A stretch of DNA of 23,505 bases. Source: Bacteroidaceae bacterium. GTDB lineage: Bacteria > Bacteroidota > Bacteroidia > Bacteroidales > Bacteroidaceae. Of the stretch, positions 14,951 to 21,914 are shown piece after piece (position 1 is the first letter of the stretch; every line of letters starts with the position of its first letter). Under the pieces are notes generated by a model. It saw nothing but the letters and a program-made list of their open reading frames with translations. It ran no database searches and had not been told where the DNA came from. The position numbers were made by a program, and so were the translations under genes. The stretch is taken from assembly GCA_017383665.1 (NCBI GenBank), contig JAFNWA010000317.1, forward strand, positions 1 through 23,505. The letters run 5' to 3'.

Positions 14951-15805
14951 TTAGAATGCTATGTAAATATTGGGGTCAAGTGGTTTGCTCCTGTGCCACA
15001 ACTCCAGGTGCAGGAACTTCTTTTCCTCTCTCTTATAACCACTGCCATCACTGAGTGTGCCTATGACTTCACCACCATAAACCTTATCTCCGACCTGTTT
15101 CAGCAAGCGGTAGCAATTGCGGTAGATGGATATGAGGTTTTCACGGTGTTGTACAGCAATTGTAAAACCATCGTTCGCAGTGTAGTCACTGAATACAACA
15201 ATTCCGTCATGGATAGAAACTATGCTCTCTCCGGCAACTTCATTTATATCAACGCCGTAATGTCCATTGGTCGGGTCAAAACCTCTTATGATTTCACCCT
15301 TTGTGGGGCGGAACAGATTCAATTCTTGCAGTGCAGATACACTGGCTGCCTGTGATGTCAGGTTGTATCTCTCTCGCTCCTCCCACTCTTTGACAAATTT
15401 TGCTTCGAGTTCGGTGGTCTCAACATTGATGCTGTCCTGCGATATTGGCATGAGTGAATTCTCAAGTGAGTCAATGCTTATCTCATCGTTGATTATAGCA
15501 CGGATGTTTGCTAAATATACATCTTGTTTCTTTACTTCGTTCATCAGTGAGTCAACGCGAAGATTATTGCTGACAAGTTTGTCTTTTGCCGCTTTGTCCA
15601 TATATCCGGGAAGCAGATTCCCAACAGGCGTTAATATCACAATAAGGTATAATATGCCGGCAACCAACAGGAACGACAGGACAAGTGATAAGATTACCCA
15701 AAGTGGCGAGATGTAGAAACCGAGAACATTTTCCAATTTGTTCTCGTTGTGTATTGTCAAACGGTATTTGCGCAATAGCCTGCTACGGAAACCTTTCTTT
15801 TTCAT
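14951..15805 (-). CDS. Membrane-anchored degenerate M23 (LytM-like) protein
   Basis: The 284-residue protein has a basic cytoplasmic N-terminus (MKKKGFRSRLLRKYR), one membrane segment (about 33-59), a likely coiled coil (about 70-150) and a C-terminal M23 domain (about 165-284). The zinc ligands are retained: His182 and Asp186 (HYGVD) and His266. Two catalytic histidines are not: the first His of the HxH motif is Phe264 (FLHLEL) and the His of the YAHL motif is Asn230 (YRNC). It is therefore probably inactive as a peptidase and may act as a scaffold or amidase activator, as EnvC and NlpD do in E. coli; that role is inference. The ATG at 15805 is preferred because it lies 13 bases after the rimM stop; the frame continues upstream only as overlap with rimM. 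Confidence 0.88.
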   Translation of the reverse strand: MKKKGFRSRLLRKYRLTIHNENKLENVLGFYISPLWVILSLVLSFLLVAGILYLIVILTPVGNLLPGYMDKAAKDKLVSNNLRVDSLMNEVKKQDVYLANIRAIINDEISIDSLENSLMPISQDSINVETTELEAKFVKEWEERERYNLTSQAASVSALQELNLFRPTKGEIIRGFDPTNGHYGVDINEVAGESIVSIHDGIVVFSDYTANDGFTIAVQHRENLISIYRNCYRLLKQVGDKVYGGEVIGTLSDGSGYKREEKKFLHLELWHRSKPLDPNIYIAF

Positions 15806-15818
15806 GTCGAAATTTGTT

Positions 15819-16328
15819 TTAAAGGGAAACGAGTCCTTTCGGTAGGTCGAATACGATAGTCTGTCTATCGTGGTCAATGTCTGCAATTAACTCCTCCTGT
15901 GCAGGAATCAAAAATTCCTCTCCGTTGTTCTCCACTACAAAAAGTGTATTTATGGTGCTGTCGTCAATATCAACAATTTCACCAATATGTCCTGCGCTTC
16001 TGTCCTCTGCTGTGAATCCTATGAAATATCCCAAAGAAACCTCGTCGCTTTCCTCTACCCATTTGCGTGGAATGAATGCATCGCGGTTTGTGAGGTAGCG
16101 TACCTCATCTGCTGTTTCCATGCGTTCCATCTTTGCAATTAGTGTGTCACCGTTCTTGGGGCGCACCGATTCAAAGAAGAATGGTACCAGTATGCCGTCG
16201 ATGTCACAGGCTACAAAGTCACACCCGTCTCCAAGTGCAAAGGTGTCACCCTGCAGGCCAATCTCTCCCTTTGTGCCGTGGGGCTTAAGGAATTTCCCGA
16301 AATATACGAAATCCTCTTTCTTGAGCAT
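15819..16328 (-). CDS. rimM: Ribosome maturation factor RimM
   Basis: Helps assemble the 30S subunit head by binding ribosomal protein uS19 and 16S rRNA precursors. The 169-residue protein has the RimM N-terminal beta-barrel (VYFGKFLKPHGTKGEIGL; the family usually shows G-hG--G) and the PRC-barrel-like C-terminal half, containing GHIGEIVDIDDSTINTLFVV and EFLIPAQEELIADIDHDRQTI. It sits between murA (10 bases) and the degenerate M23 gene (13 bases). It is not beside rpsP or trmD, its usual neighbours in proteobacteria; the murA linkage is what I would expect in Bacteroidetes, from memory. Confidence 0.93.
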   Translation of the reverse strand: MLKKEDFVYFGKFLKPHGTKGEIGLQGDTFALGDGCDFVACDIDGILVPFFFESVRPKNGDTLIAKMERMETADEVRYLTNRDAFIPRKWVEESDEVSLGYFIGFTAEDRSAGHIGEIVDIDDSTINTLFVVENNGEEFLIPAQEELIADIDHDRQTIVFDLPKGLVSL

Positions 16329-16338
16329 ATCTGTGGAT

Positions 16339-17643
16339 TTATGATCGTGTTATTTTTGCTCCAATCTGGTTAAGCCTCTCCTCAAGGTTCTGATAACCGC
16401 GGTCTATTTGTTCAATGTTGTCAATGCGGCTCACGCCGTCGGCACTCATTGCTGCAATGAGCAATGCAATTCCGGCTCTGATGTCGGGTGAACTCATTGC
16501 ACGCGGCTTCAGGGTAAAGCGTCTGTCGTGTCCTATTACTACTGCACGGTGTGGGTCGCAAAGGATAATTTGTGCTCCCATATCAATTAGTTTATCAACA
16601 AAGAACAAACGGCTTTCAAACATCTTCTGGTGTATGAGCACGCTACCCTTGGCCTGTATTGCGGTTACAAGGAGTACGCTTAAAAGGTCGGGGGTGAGTC
16701 CCGGCCATGGAGCATCGCTTATATTCATGATAGAACCGTCTATGAAGGAGTCGATTTCATAGTGTTCCTGTTCCGGAATGTAAATGTCGTCGCCTCTCTG
16801 CTCGAATTTGATACCAAGACGGCGGAAACTCTCAGGAATTATTCCAAGATTCTCGAATGAGACATTCTTTATGGTCAATTCGCTTTGTGTCATGGCTGCC
16901 ATGCCAATGAAACTTCCAACCTCAATCATGTCGGGCAGGGCACGGTGTGTGCATCCTCCCAACTCCTTTACACCTTCAATGGTGATGAGGTTGCTGGCAA
17001 TGCCTGAAATCTTTGCGCCCATCTTGTTTAGCATGCGGCACAACTGCTGTATATATGGTTCACATGCAGCATTGTATATGGTTGTCTTGCCCTCGGCCAG
17101 CACGGCCGCCATAATAATGTTGGCAGTACCGGTAACCGAAGCCTCATCAAGCAGCATAGAACAACCTTTGAGCTTTTCGGCATTCATGCGATACACTCTC
17201 TTCTCGGTGTCGAACGAGAATTGCGCACCCAACTTCTGAAGACCTAAGATGTGTGTGTCCAATCGGCGGCGTCCGATTTTGTCGCCACCGGGTTCGGACA
17301 TTGTTGCTTTGCCGAATCGGCCAATGAGCGGTCCTATGAACATTACCGAGCCTCTGAGCCTTGCACAGCCGTTTATGTACTCCTCGCTTTCGATATAATC
17401 GAGGTTGATGTTGTTTGCTTGGAAAGTGAAACAGCCCACGCCGTTGCGTGTTACTGAAACACCCATGTTGATAAGCTGGTTGATCAGGTTATTTACATCG
17501 GCAATATCAGGGATGTTCTCAATAGTAACCTTCTCGCTTGTGAGTAGAGTGGCACAAATCTCCTGAAGAACCTCGTTCTTTGCTCCTTGTGGAGTAATCT
17601 CGCCGTGCAGTTTGTGCCCGCCCTCTATGATGAATGAAGCCAT
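16339..17643 (-). CDS. murA: UDP-N-acetylglucosamine 1-carboxyvinyltransferase
   Basis: Adds enolpyruvate from PEP to UDP-GlcNAc, the first committed step of peptidoglycan precursor synthesis. The 434-residue protein shows Lys22-Asn23 in PQGAKNEVLQ and the catalytic loop SEPGGDKIGRRRLDTH. The residue that is Cys115 in E. coli is Asp121 here. The same exchange occurs in Mycobacterium, Chlamydia and Borrelia MurA, where the enzyme stays active and is insensitive to fosfomycin. Later blocks such as RALPDMIEVGSFIGMAAM and the C-terminal SSPDIRAGIALLIAAM are standard. It is 22 bases after the DUF4290 gene and 10 bases before rimM. Confidence 0.97.
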   Translation of the reverse strand: MASFIIEGGHKLHGEITPQGAKNEVLQEICATLLTSEKVTIENIPDIADVNNLINQLINMGVSVTRNGVGCFTFQANNINLDYIESEEYINGCARLRGSVMFIGPLIGRFGKATMSEPGGDKIGRRRLDTHILGLQKLGAQFSFDTEKRVYRMNAEKLKGCSMLLDEASVTGTANIIMAAVLAEGKTTIYNAACEPYIQQLCRMLNKMGAKISGIASNLITIEGVKELGGCTHRALPDMIEVGSFIGMAAMTQSELTIKNVSFENLGIIPESFRRLGIKFEQRGDDIYIPEQEHYEIDSFIDGSIMNISDAPWPGLTPDLLSVLLVTAIQAKGSVLIHQKMFESRLFFVDKLIDMGAQIILCDPHRAVVIGHDRRFTLKPRAMSSPDIRAGIALLIAAMSADGVSRIDNIEQIDRGYQNLEERLNQIGAKITRS

Positions 17644-17665
17644 AGTCTATGTCGTTGAATGGTTC

Positions 17666-18274
17666 TTAAAATTTTCTTTTGAATGGCTTTTTGCCGTTAT
17701 TGCGCTTGCCGTTGTTCTGGAAGTGTCGCTGCTGATTGTTTCCCGGAGTTATTCTTATCTCTCTGTCTGCGATGTCTATGGCTCCTTTAGTGTAGAGTCT
17801 CAAATCTTCAATAATTCTCTTGTCCTCTACACCGTCCTTGTTCCATGCGATGTAGTTCTTCTTCATCTGGATGAGAATCAGCTCCACAAAATTCTCCCTC
17901 TCATCTCCATCTTCAAGTGTCATCGCGTGGGCAATCATGCCTTCAACAATGCGTCCATAGTGTCTGTTCCTTATTTCACCGTCACGGTATGGTACGCGTT
18001 GCGGTGCAACATGGAACTCCTCGGGCTTGATTACTTCGCAAGGGTAGTCGATGTCAAGCCTGAAATCCGACATTATCGCCAGGTGGTCCCATAACTTACG
18101 CTCCTGGTCGGGCTGGTTCGGGAACATACTTTTCATTATGTGGACAATTGTCTCCGCACATTTCTGACGCTCGGCTCTATCTTCAATGGTCAGTGCATGG
18201 TCAACCATTTTCTGTACAGAACGACCGTATTCAGGGAGCGGCAATCTCTTTTGTCTGGTGTTGTATTCCATCAT
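17666..18274 (-). CDS. DUF4290 family protein
   Basis: A 202-residue cytoplasmic protein of unknown function that I recognise as the Bacteroidetes-restricted DUF4290 family. It opens MMEYNTRQKRLPLPEYGRSV, which is characteristic. No signal peptide, membrane segment or catalytic motif is visible. Much of the chain is helical, with two similar-looking blocks (KMVDHALTIEDRAERQKCAE and GMIAHAMTLEDGDERENFVE) that look like an internal repeat of about 100 residues. The last 35 residues turn basic and Asn/Lys-rich (RNNGKKPFKRKF), which could bind nucleic acid. Its place just before murA suggests an envelope or growth link, which is inference only. Confidence 0.75.
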   Translation of the reverse strand: MMEYNTRQKRLPLPEYGRSVQKMVDHALTIEDRAERQKCAETIVHIMKSMFPNQPDQERKLWDHLAIMSDFRLDIDYPCEVIKPEEFHVAPQRVPYRDGEIRNRHYGRIVEGMIAHAMTLEDGDERENFVELILIQMKKNYIAWNKDGVEDKRIIEDLRLYTKGAIDIADREIRITPGNNQQRHFQNNGKRNNGKKPFKRKF

Positions 18275-18286
18275 AGCGGTATGTTT

Positions 18287-18991
18287 TTAATTGTTCTTCA
18301 AAAGTTCCTTTGGTTTAGTGGCTACGAAGTTCTTCAGATAGAATGGCTCAAAATAGGCAATATCCTCAAACCTCTCCTCAAACCATGCCTTTTCTGCGAG
18401 CGGCATCATGCTCTTTGCCAACGCGTGGTTATGTTCGCTCAGGAAACGGGCATTCGGGTGATTGATTATCTTGCTGCACTTCTCGGCTCCGCCACCAAAG
18501 AAATATACGGGCTGCTTGTCCAGCAGTTCCTTGTAACTCTCTTCGGTTACCACCTCGGCATGTGTGGGCTTGATAACATTAAGCGCGCGGTCATATACCG
18601 TTGCATAGACCTCGTTGCGTCGTGCATCAATCATTGGGCATAGCAATGCGTTCTCGTCAATGTCTTCGCGGAACAGTACGGGGACACACATGACGGCAGT
18701 TGTGGGGATGGCAATGAGCGGAATGTCCCGGCCATAGCAAATTCCCTTTGCTGTTGACGATGCAATACGCAGGCTTGTGTATGAACCTGGCCCACAGCTC
18801 AGAGCCACAGCGTTTATTTGGGCGCCCTGTTCGTCGGCTGTTTGCAAGGCCTTCTCCACAAATGGAGCAAGCACTTTGGCATGAGACATCTCTTCGCAAT
18901 TCACTCTTTCGAAAAAAACATGCCCGTCCTGACTCAATGCAACCGAACAAATGCCTGCCGATGCTTCTATGTGTAATATTATCGTTGTCAT
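18287..18991 (-). CDS. tsaB: tRNA threonylcarbamoyladenosine synthesis protein TsaB
   Basis: Non-catalytic partner of TsaD in the complex that installs t6A at position 37 of ANN-decoding tRNAs. The 234-residue protein has the ASKHA-type N-terminal motif ILHIEASAGICSVALSQDG (residues 4-22), the block INAVALSCGPGSYTSLRIASS and TAKGICYG, and lacks the metal-binding HxxxH motif that marks TsaD, so it is TsaB rather than TsaD. It is the first gene of the nine-gene minus-strand run, 12 bases before the DUF4290 gene, and has a -7-like element about 60 bases upstream of its ATG. Confidence 0.93.
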   Translation of the reverse strand: MTTIILHIEASAGICSVALSQDGHVFFERVNCEEMSHAKVLAPFVEKALQTADEQGAQINAVALSCGPGSYTSLRIASSTAKGICYGRDIPLIAIPTTAVMCVPVLFREDIDENALLCPMIDARRNEVYATVYDRALNVIKPTHAEVVTEESYKELLDKQPVYFFGGGAEKCSKIINHPNARFLSEHNHALAKSMMPLAEKAWFEERFEDIAYFEPFYLKNFVATKPKELLKNN

Positions 18992-19049
18992 TGTTTTAAA
19001 ACTGTTTTATCGCTGCAAGTGCTACGATGGGTAATTAGATGCAAAAATA

Positions 19050-19057
19050 CAAATTTA
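19050..19057 (-). promoter_or_regulatory. Candidate -7 element for the tsaB operon
   Basis: The minus strand reads TAAATTTG, matching TAnnTTTG, about 59 bases before the tsaB ATG. No good -33 TTTG is visible; an A/T-rich tract with a repeated 10-base word (AATAATATTT at 19076-19085 and 19089-19098) lies upstream instead. It would drive all genes down to the phosphatase. Confidence 0.5.
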
Positions 19058-19152
19058 TTGCCACAATAACTAATAAATAATATTTTTTAATAATATTTAT
19101 ACGACGGTGCTAAAAAATGGCTCAGCAACTGCGTACATTCCGAATATTTGAC

Positions 19153-19160
19153 TAAATTTG
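19153..19160 (+). promoter_or_regulatory. Candidate -7 element for the yicC operon
   Basis: TAAATTTG, 60 bases before the yicC ATG, matches TAnnTTTG. It mirrors the divergent tsaB element; the two lie about 100 bp apart in the 228-bp gap. No clear -33 element. Confidence 0.5.
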
Positions 19161-19219
19161 CCAAAATAGATGATTTTTAATGGCACGGGTTTGCGCCCTG
19201 CCGATAATTAGACATAAGT

Positions 19220-20095
19220 ATGATATATTCAATGACAGGTTACGGGAAGTCTGTAACCATTTTTGAGGATAGGAAGATTTGTGTTGAGATTCGTTCGCTC
19301 AATGGTAAGGCTATGGATTTGTCAACACGCATAGCTCCACAGTTCAAGTGTAGAGAGATGGAAATCCGTTCGCTCATTACGGCGGAATTGGAACGAGGTA
19401 AGGTTGATTTCTCATTGTGGGTGGAGCAGAGCGAGAAGGCAGATACTCCATCAATCAACAGCGCTGTCATGCAAGGGTATCTTGACCAGATGAAGGAGAT
19501 TTCCAAGGATAGTGGCATGGCATTGCCTGAGAATATTTTTGAAGTATTGCTGAAAATGCCCGAGGTTATAGCCCGCAAGGAGATTCACGAGGTAACTGAT
19601 GAGGAGTGGGTTGTGGTACTTGATGGTATAAAGATGGCTATTGCCGATTTGATGGCTTTCCGCAAGCAGGAGGGTGAAGCACTTGCTGTGAAATTCAATA
19701 GTAAAATTTCCAATATATCTCAGTTGTTGGCTTCAGTTGAACCTTTTGAGAGAGAACGCGTCGAGAAAATCCGCAACCGCATTGAGGAGGCGCTCGTAAA
19801 TGTGGCAGGCGTAGATTATGACCGTAACCGCCTGGAACAGGAACTCATCTTTTATATTGAAAAACTCGATGTAAACGAGGAAAAACAGCGTCTTTCAAAT
19901 CACTTGCAGTACTTTCTTTCTACAATGGAGGAGGAGCGCGGACAGGGCAAGAAACTTGGCTTTATCGCTCAGGAAATGGGCCGCGAAATCAATACTCTTG
20001 GCAGCAAAAGCAATCATGCCGAAATGCAGAAGATTGTTGTGCGCATGAAGGATGAATTGGAACAGATTAAGGAGCAGGTGCTCAATGTCATGTAA
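19220..20095 (+). CDS. yicC: YicC family endoribonuclease-like protein
   Basis: The 291-residue length and the opening MIYSMTGYGKS match the YicC family (E. coli MIRSMTAYA-). The N-terminal YicC-like domain is followed by the DUF1732 C-terminal domain with GQGKKLGFIAQEMGREINTL, the most conserved block, then HAEMQKIVVRMKDELEQIKEQ. E. coli YicC is an endoribonuclease affecting small-RNA stability; activity here is inferred from the family. It leads a run with gmk 13 bases downstream, a pairing widely conserved in bacteria. A -7-like element precedes it. Confidence 0.95.
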   Translation: MIYSMTGYGKSVTIFEDRKICVEIRSLNGKAMDLSTRIAPQFKCREMEIRSLITAELERGKVDFSLWVEQSEKADTPSINSAVMQGYLDQMKEISKDSGMALPENIFEVLLKMPEVIARKEIHEVTDEEWVVVLDGIKMAIADLMAFRKQEGEALAVKFNSKISNISQLLASVEPFERERVEKIRNRIEEALVNVAGVDYDRNRLEQELIFYIEKLDVNEEKQRLSNHLQYFLSTMEEERGQGKKLGFIAQEMGREINTLGSKSNHAEMQKIVVRMKDELEQIKEQVLNVM

Positions 20096-20108
20096 AGACT
20101 CATAGGAT

Positions 20109-20675
20109 ATGAAAAAGGGAAAAGTTGTTATATTTTCGGCACCGTCAGGTTCGGGCAAGTCAACATTGGTGCATTTTTTGATGGAGCAAGACTCCTCTTT
20201 CGGTTTTTCGGTGTCGGCAACAAGTCGTCCGCCCCGTGGCGAGGAGAAACATGGTGTTGACTACTATTTCTTTACACCCGACGAGTTTCGTGCACGCATT
20301 GCTGCCGATGAGTTCGTGGAGTATGAAGAGGTGTATCCGGGTCGCTTTTACGGAACGCTGAAATCGCAGGTGGAGCATCAACTCGAGGTGCAGAACATTC
20401 TTTTCGATGTTGATGTCAAGGGTGGTTGCAGTTTAAAGAAATACTATGGTGAGCGCGCCCTGTTTATCTTTGTGCAGGCACCTTCAATAGATGTTCTGCG
20501 TGAGCGTCTCATAGGCCGTGGTGATACCTCAATGGATGAGATTGAGAAGCGTGTCAGCAAGGCCGAGTATGAGATGACATTCTCTAAATTTGCCGATAGG
20601 GTGATTGTTAACGATAACCTTGATGAGGCAAAAAAGAATCTTATGGCAATTGTTGAGAAGTTCCTTAATGAATAA
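20109..20675 (+). CDS. gmk: Guanylate kinase
   Basis: Phosphorylates GMP to GDP with ATP in purine nucleotide metabolism. The 188-residue protein has the P-loop SAPSGSGKST (10-19), the GMP-binding residues in TSRPPRGEEKHGVDYYFF and EYEEVYPGRFYGT, and the lid/core blocks FDVDVKGG and RVSKAEYEM. Length and motifs are standard. Its last 8 bases overlap the nadD start. Confidence 0.97.
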   Translation: MKKGKVVIFSAPSGSGKSTLVHFLMEQDSSFGFSVSATSRPPRGEEKHGVDYYFFTPDEFRARIAADEFVEYEEVYPGRFYGTLKSQVEHQLEVQNILFDVDVKGGCSLKKYYGERALFIFVQAPSIDVLRERLIGRGDTSMDEIEKRVSKAEYEMTFSKFADRVIVNDNLDEAKKNLMAIVEKFLNE

Positions 20676-21255
20676 GACACCCAAGATTGCAGTATTCGGT
20701 GGCAGTTTCGACCCAATACACAATGGTCACCTTGCTCTCGCCGGTGAAGTTTTGTCGCGTGGCCTTGCCACAGAGGTGTGGTTTATGGTCACTCCGCAGA
20801 ATCCGCATAAGCAGGACTGCGCATTGAGTGATGAACTGTTGCGTTTGCAGATGGTGCAGTTGGCGCTCCTGGATAAACCGGGAATGGTGGCGTCCGATTT
20901 TGAATTCTCTCTTCCACGCCCGTCGTACACGCTGAACACGCTTGCCGCACTTGCTGCTGCCTATCCCGAAAAGGAGTTCTCCCTGCTTATTGGTGCCGAC
21001 AATTGGGAAAAGTTTGACCGCTGGTATAAGGGTGACGAGATTCTTGCCCGTCACAATGTGATTGTCTATCCTCGTGGAAATGAAGCCGAGCCACTTTTGC
21101 CACAAGGTGTGCAATGGCTCCCGGCAAAACTTTACGATGTGAGTTCTACTATGGTGCGTGCGGCGCTCTTGAAAGGTAAGGAAATTTCAGGCTTTGTACC
21201 ACCGGCTGTTGCTTCATTCATCAATGAGAAAAAAATGTACAAGAATGAAAAATAA
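20668..21255 (+). CDS. nadD: Nicotinate-nucleotide adenylyltransferase
   Basis: Adenylates nicotinate mononucleotide with ATP to deamido-NAD, the penultimate step of NAD synthesis; NadK at the other end of the window then makes NADP. The 195-residue protein has the nucleotidyltransferase motif FGGSFDPIHNGH (10-21), LIGADNWEKFDRWYKGDEIL and the C-terminal DVSSTMVRA, close to the usual ISSTxIR. The ATG at 20668 is chosen because it sits ten residues before the motif and overlaps gmk by 8 bases, fitting coupled translation; longer in-frame starts lie wholly inside gmk. The end overlaps the MORN gene by 11 bases. Confidence 0.95.
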   Translation: MNKTPKIAVFGGSFDPIHNGHLALAGEVLSRGLATEVWFMVTPQNPHKQDCALSDELLRLQMVQLALLDKPGMVASDFEFSLPRPSYTLNTLAALAAAYPEKEFSLLIGADNWEKFDRWYKGDEILARHNVIVYPRGNEAEPLLPQGVQWLPAKLYDVSSTMVRAALLKGKEISGFVPPAVASFINEKKMYKNEK

Positions 21256-21889
21256 ACTTTTTGCTATTCTCCTCCTCTTTGCACTGCCGGTTGTTGCGCA
21301 GGACAAGGCTAAACTATATGACGAAATGTGCGACCCGTTGCAGGCCGTTTTCTGTGATTATGTCAGGACGCAGTCGCAGACAAATCGTATTTCCAACCCT
21401 GCCGGCGAGTACATTGGCACACTGATTGATTACAAGTTCTATGGTTGGGGGCTTTTCCGCTCATCATCGGGTGTTGAATCCTATGGCCAATATCGTGACG
21501 GTAAACTGTTGTTCGGTTTGCTCATGAGCCGTGATGTTGTAAGGGTCGGCAGTGACGAACACTATGTCATGTATGATCTTTCAACAGGCGAAATAATGCG
21601 TTTGCATACAAAAGAGGGTGACATGCCGCTGGAGTTTCCGCTTGCCATGTCGTCCGAGGGCGAGCCTTCGCCATACTCGTTCAAAAAGGAGACCTACAAG
21701 AATGGCGATGTTTATTTTGGCGAGTTCTTCAACGGGCGTCGTCATGGATATGGTGTCTATCAGTGGGCAAACGGCGATTTGTGGTATGGAAATTATCGCG
21801 ACGGCTACCGCGACGGCTTCGGTATGCTTGTGAAACCCGACCACCGTGTCTATTATGGCAAATGGGTGGGCGACACTAAGGTGGAATAA
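21245..21889 (+). CDS. Exported MORN-repeat protein
   Basis: A 214-residue protein with a signal peptide (about 1-19, MKNKLFAILLLFALPVVAQ) and MORN repeats. The clearest are in the C-terminal half: NGDVYFGEFFNGRRHGYG, NGDLWYGNYRDGYRDGFG and a last HRVYYGKWVGD; an earlier, weaker one is GVESYGQYRDGKLLFG. MORN repeats form a beta-strand scaffold that can bind lipids or proteins; secreted bacterial examples are poorly understood. The ATG at 21245 is chosen because it gives a proper signal peptide and overlaps nadD by 11 bases; earlier in-frame ATGs would put a basic, non-signal segment in front. No function is assigned. Confidence 0.85.
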   Translation: MKNKLFAILLLFALPVVAQDKAKLYDEMCDPLQAVFCDYVRTQSQTNRISNPAGEYIGTLIDYKFYGWGLFRSSSGVESYGQYRDGKLLFGLLMSRDVVRVGSDEHYVMYDLSTGEIMRLHTKEGDMPLEFPLAMSSEGEPSPYSFKKETYKNGDVYFGEFFNGRRHGYGVYQWANGDLWYGNYRDGYRDGFGMLVKPDHRVYYGKWVGDTKVE

Positions 21890-21914
21890 AATAATAATTT
21901 TAATAGGTATTTAT

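Noticed and set aside
14741..15355. 204-codon plus-strand open frame opposite dxr and the degenerate M23 gene
   Set aside because: It lies antisense to two supported genes and has no promoter or motif.
14951..15805. Degenerate M23 gene considered as a pseudogene
   Set aside because: The frame is intact, tightly spaced in an operon, and has an ordered anchor, coiled coil and domain; only specific active-site residues differ, which suggests functional change rather than decay.
18992..19219. Search for a tRNA, small-RNA gene or riboswitch in the widest gap
   Set aside because: Only the two divergent -7-like elements and an A/T-rich direct repeat were seen; there is no cloverleaf, terminator or conserved aptamer core.
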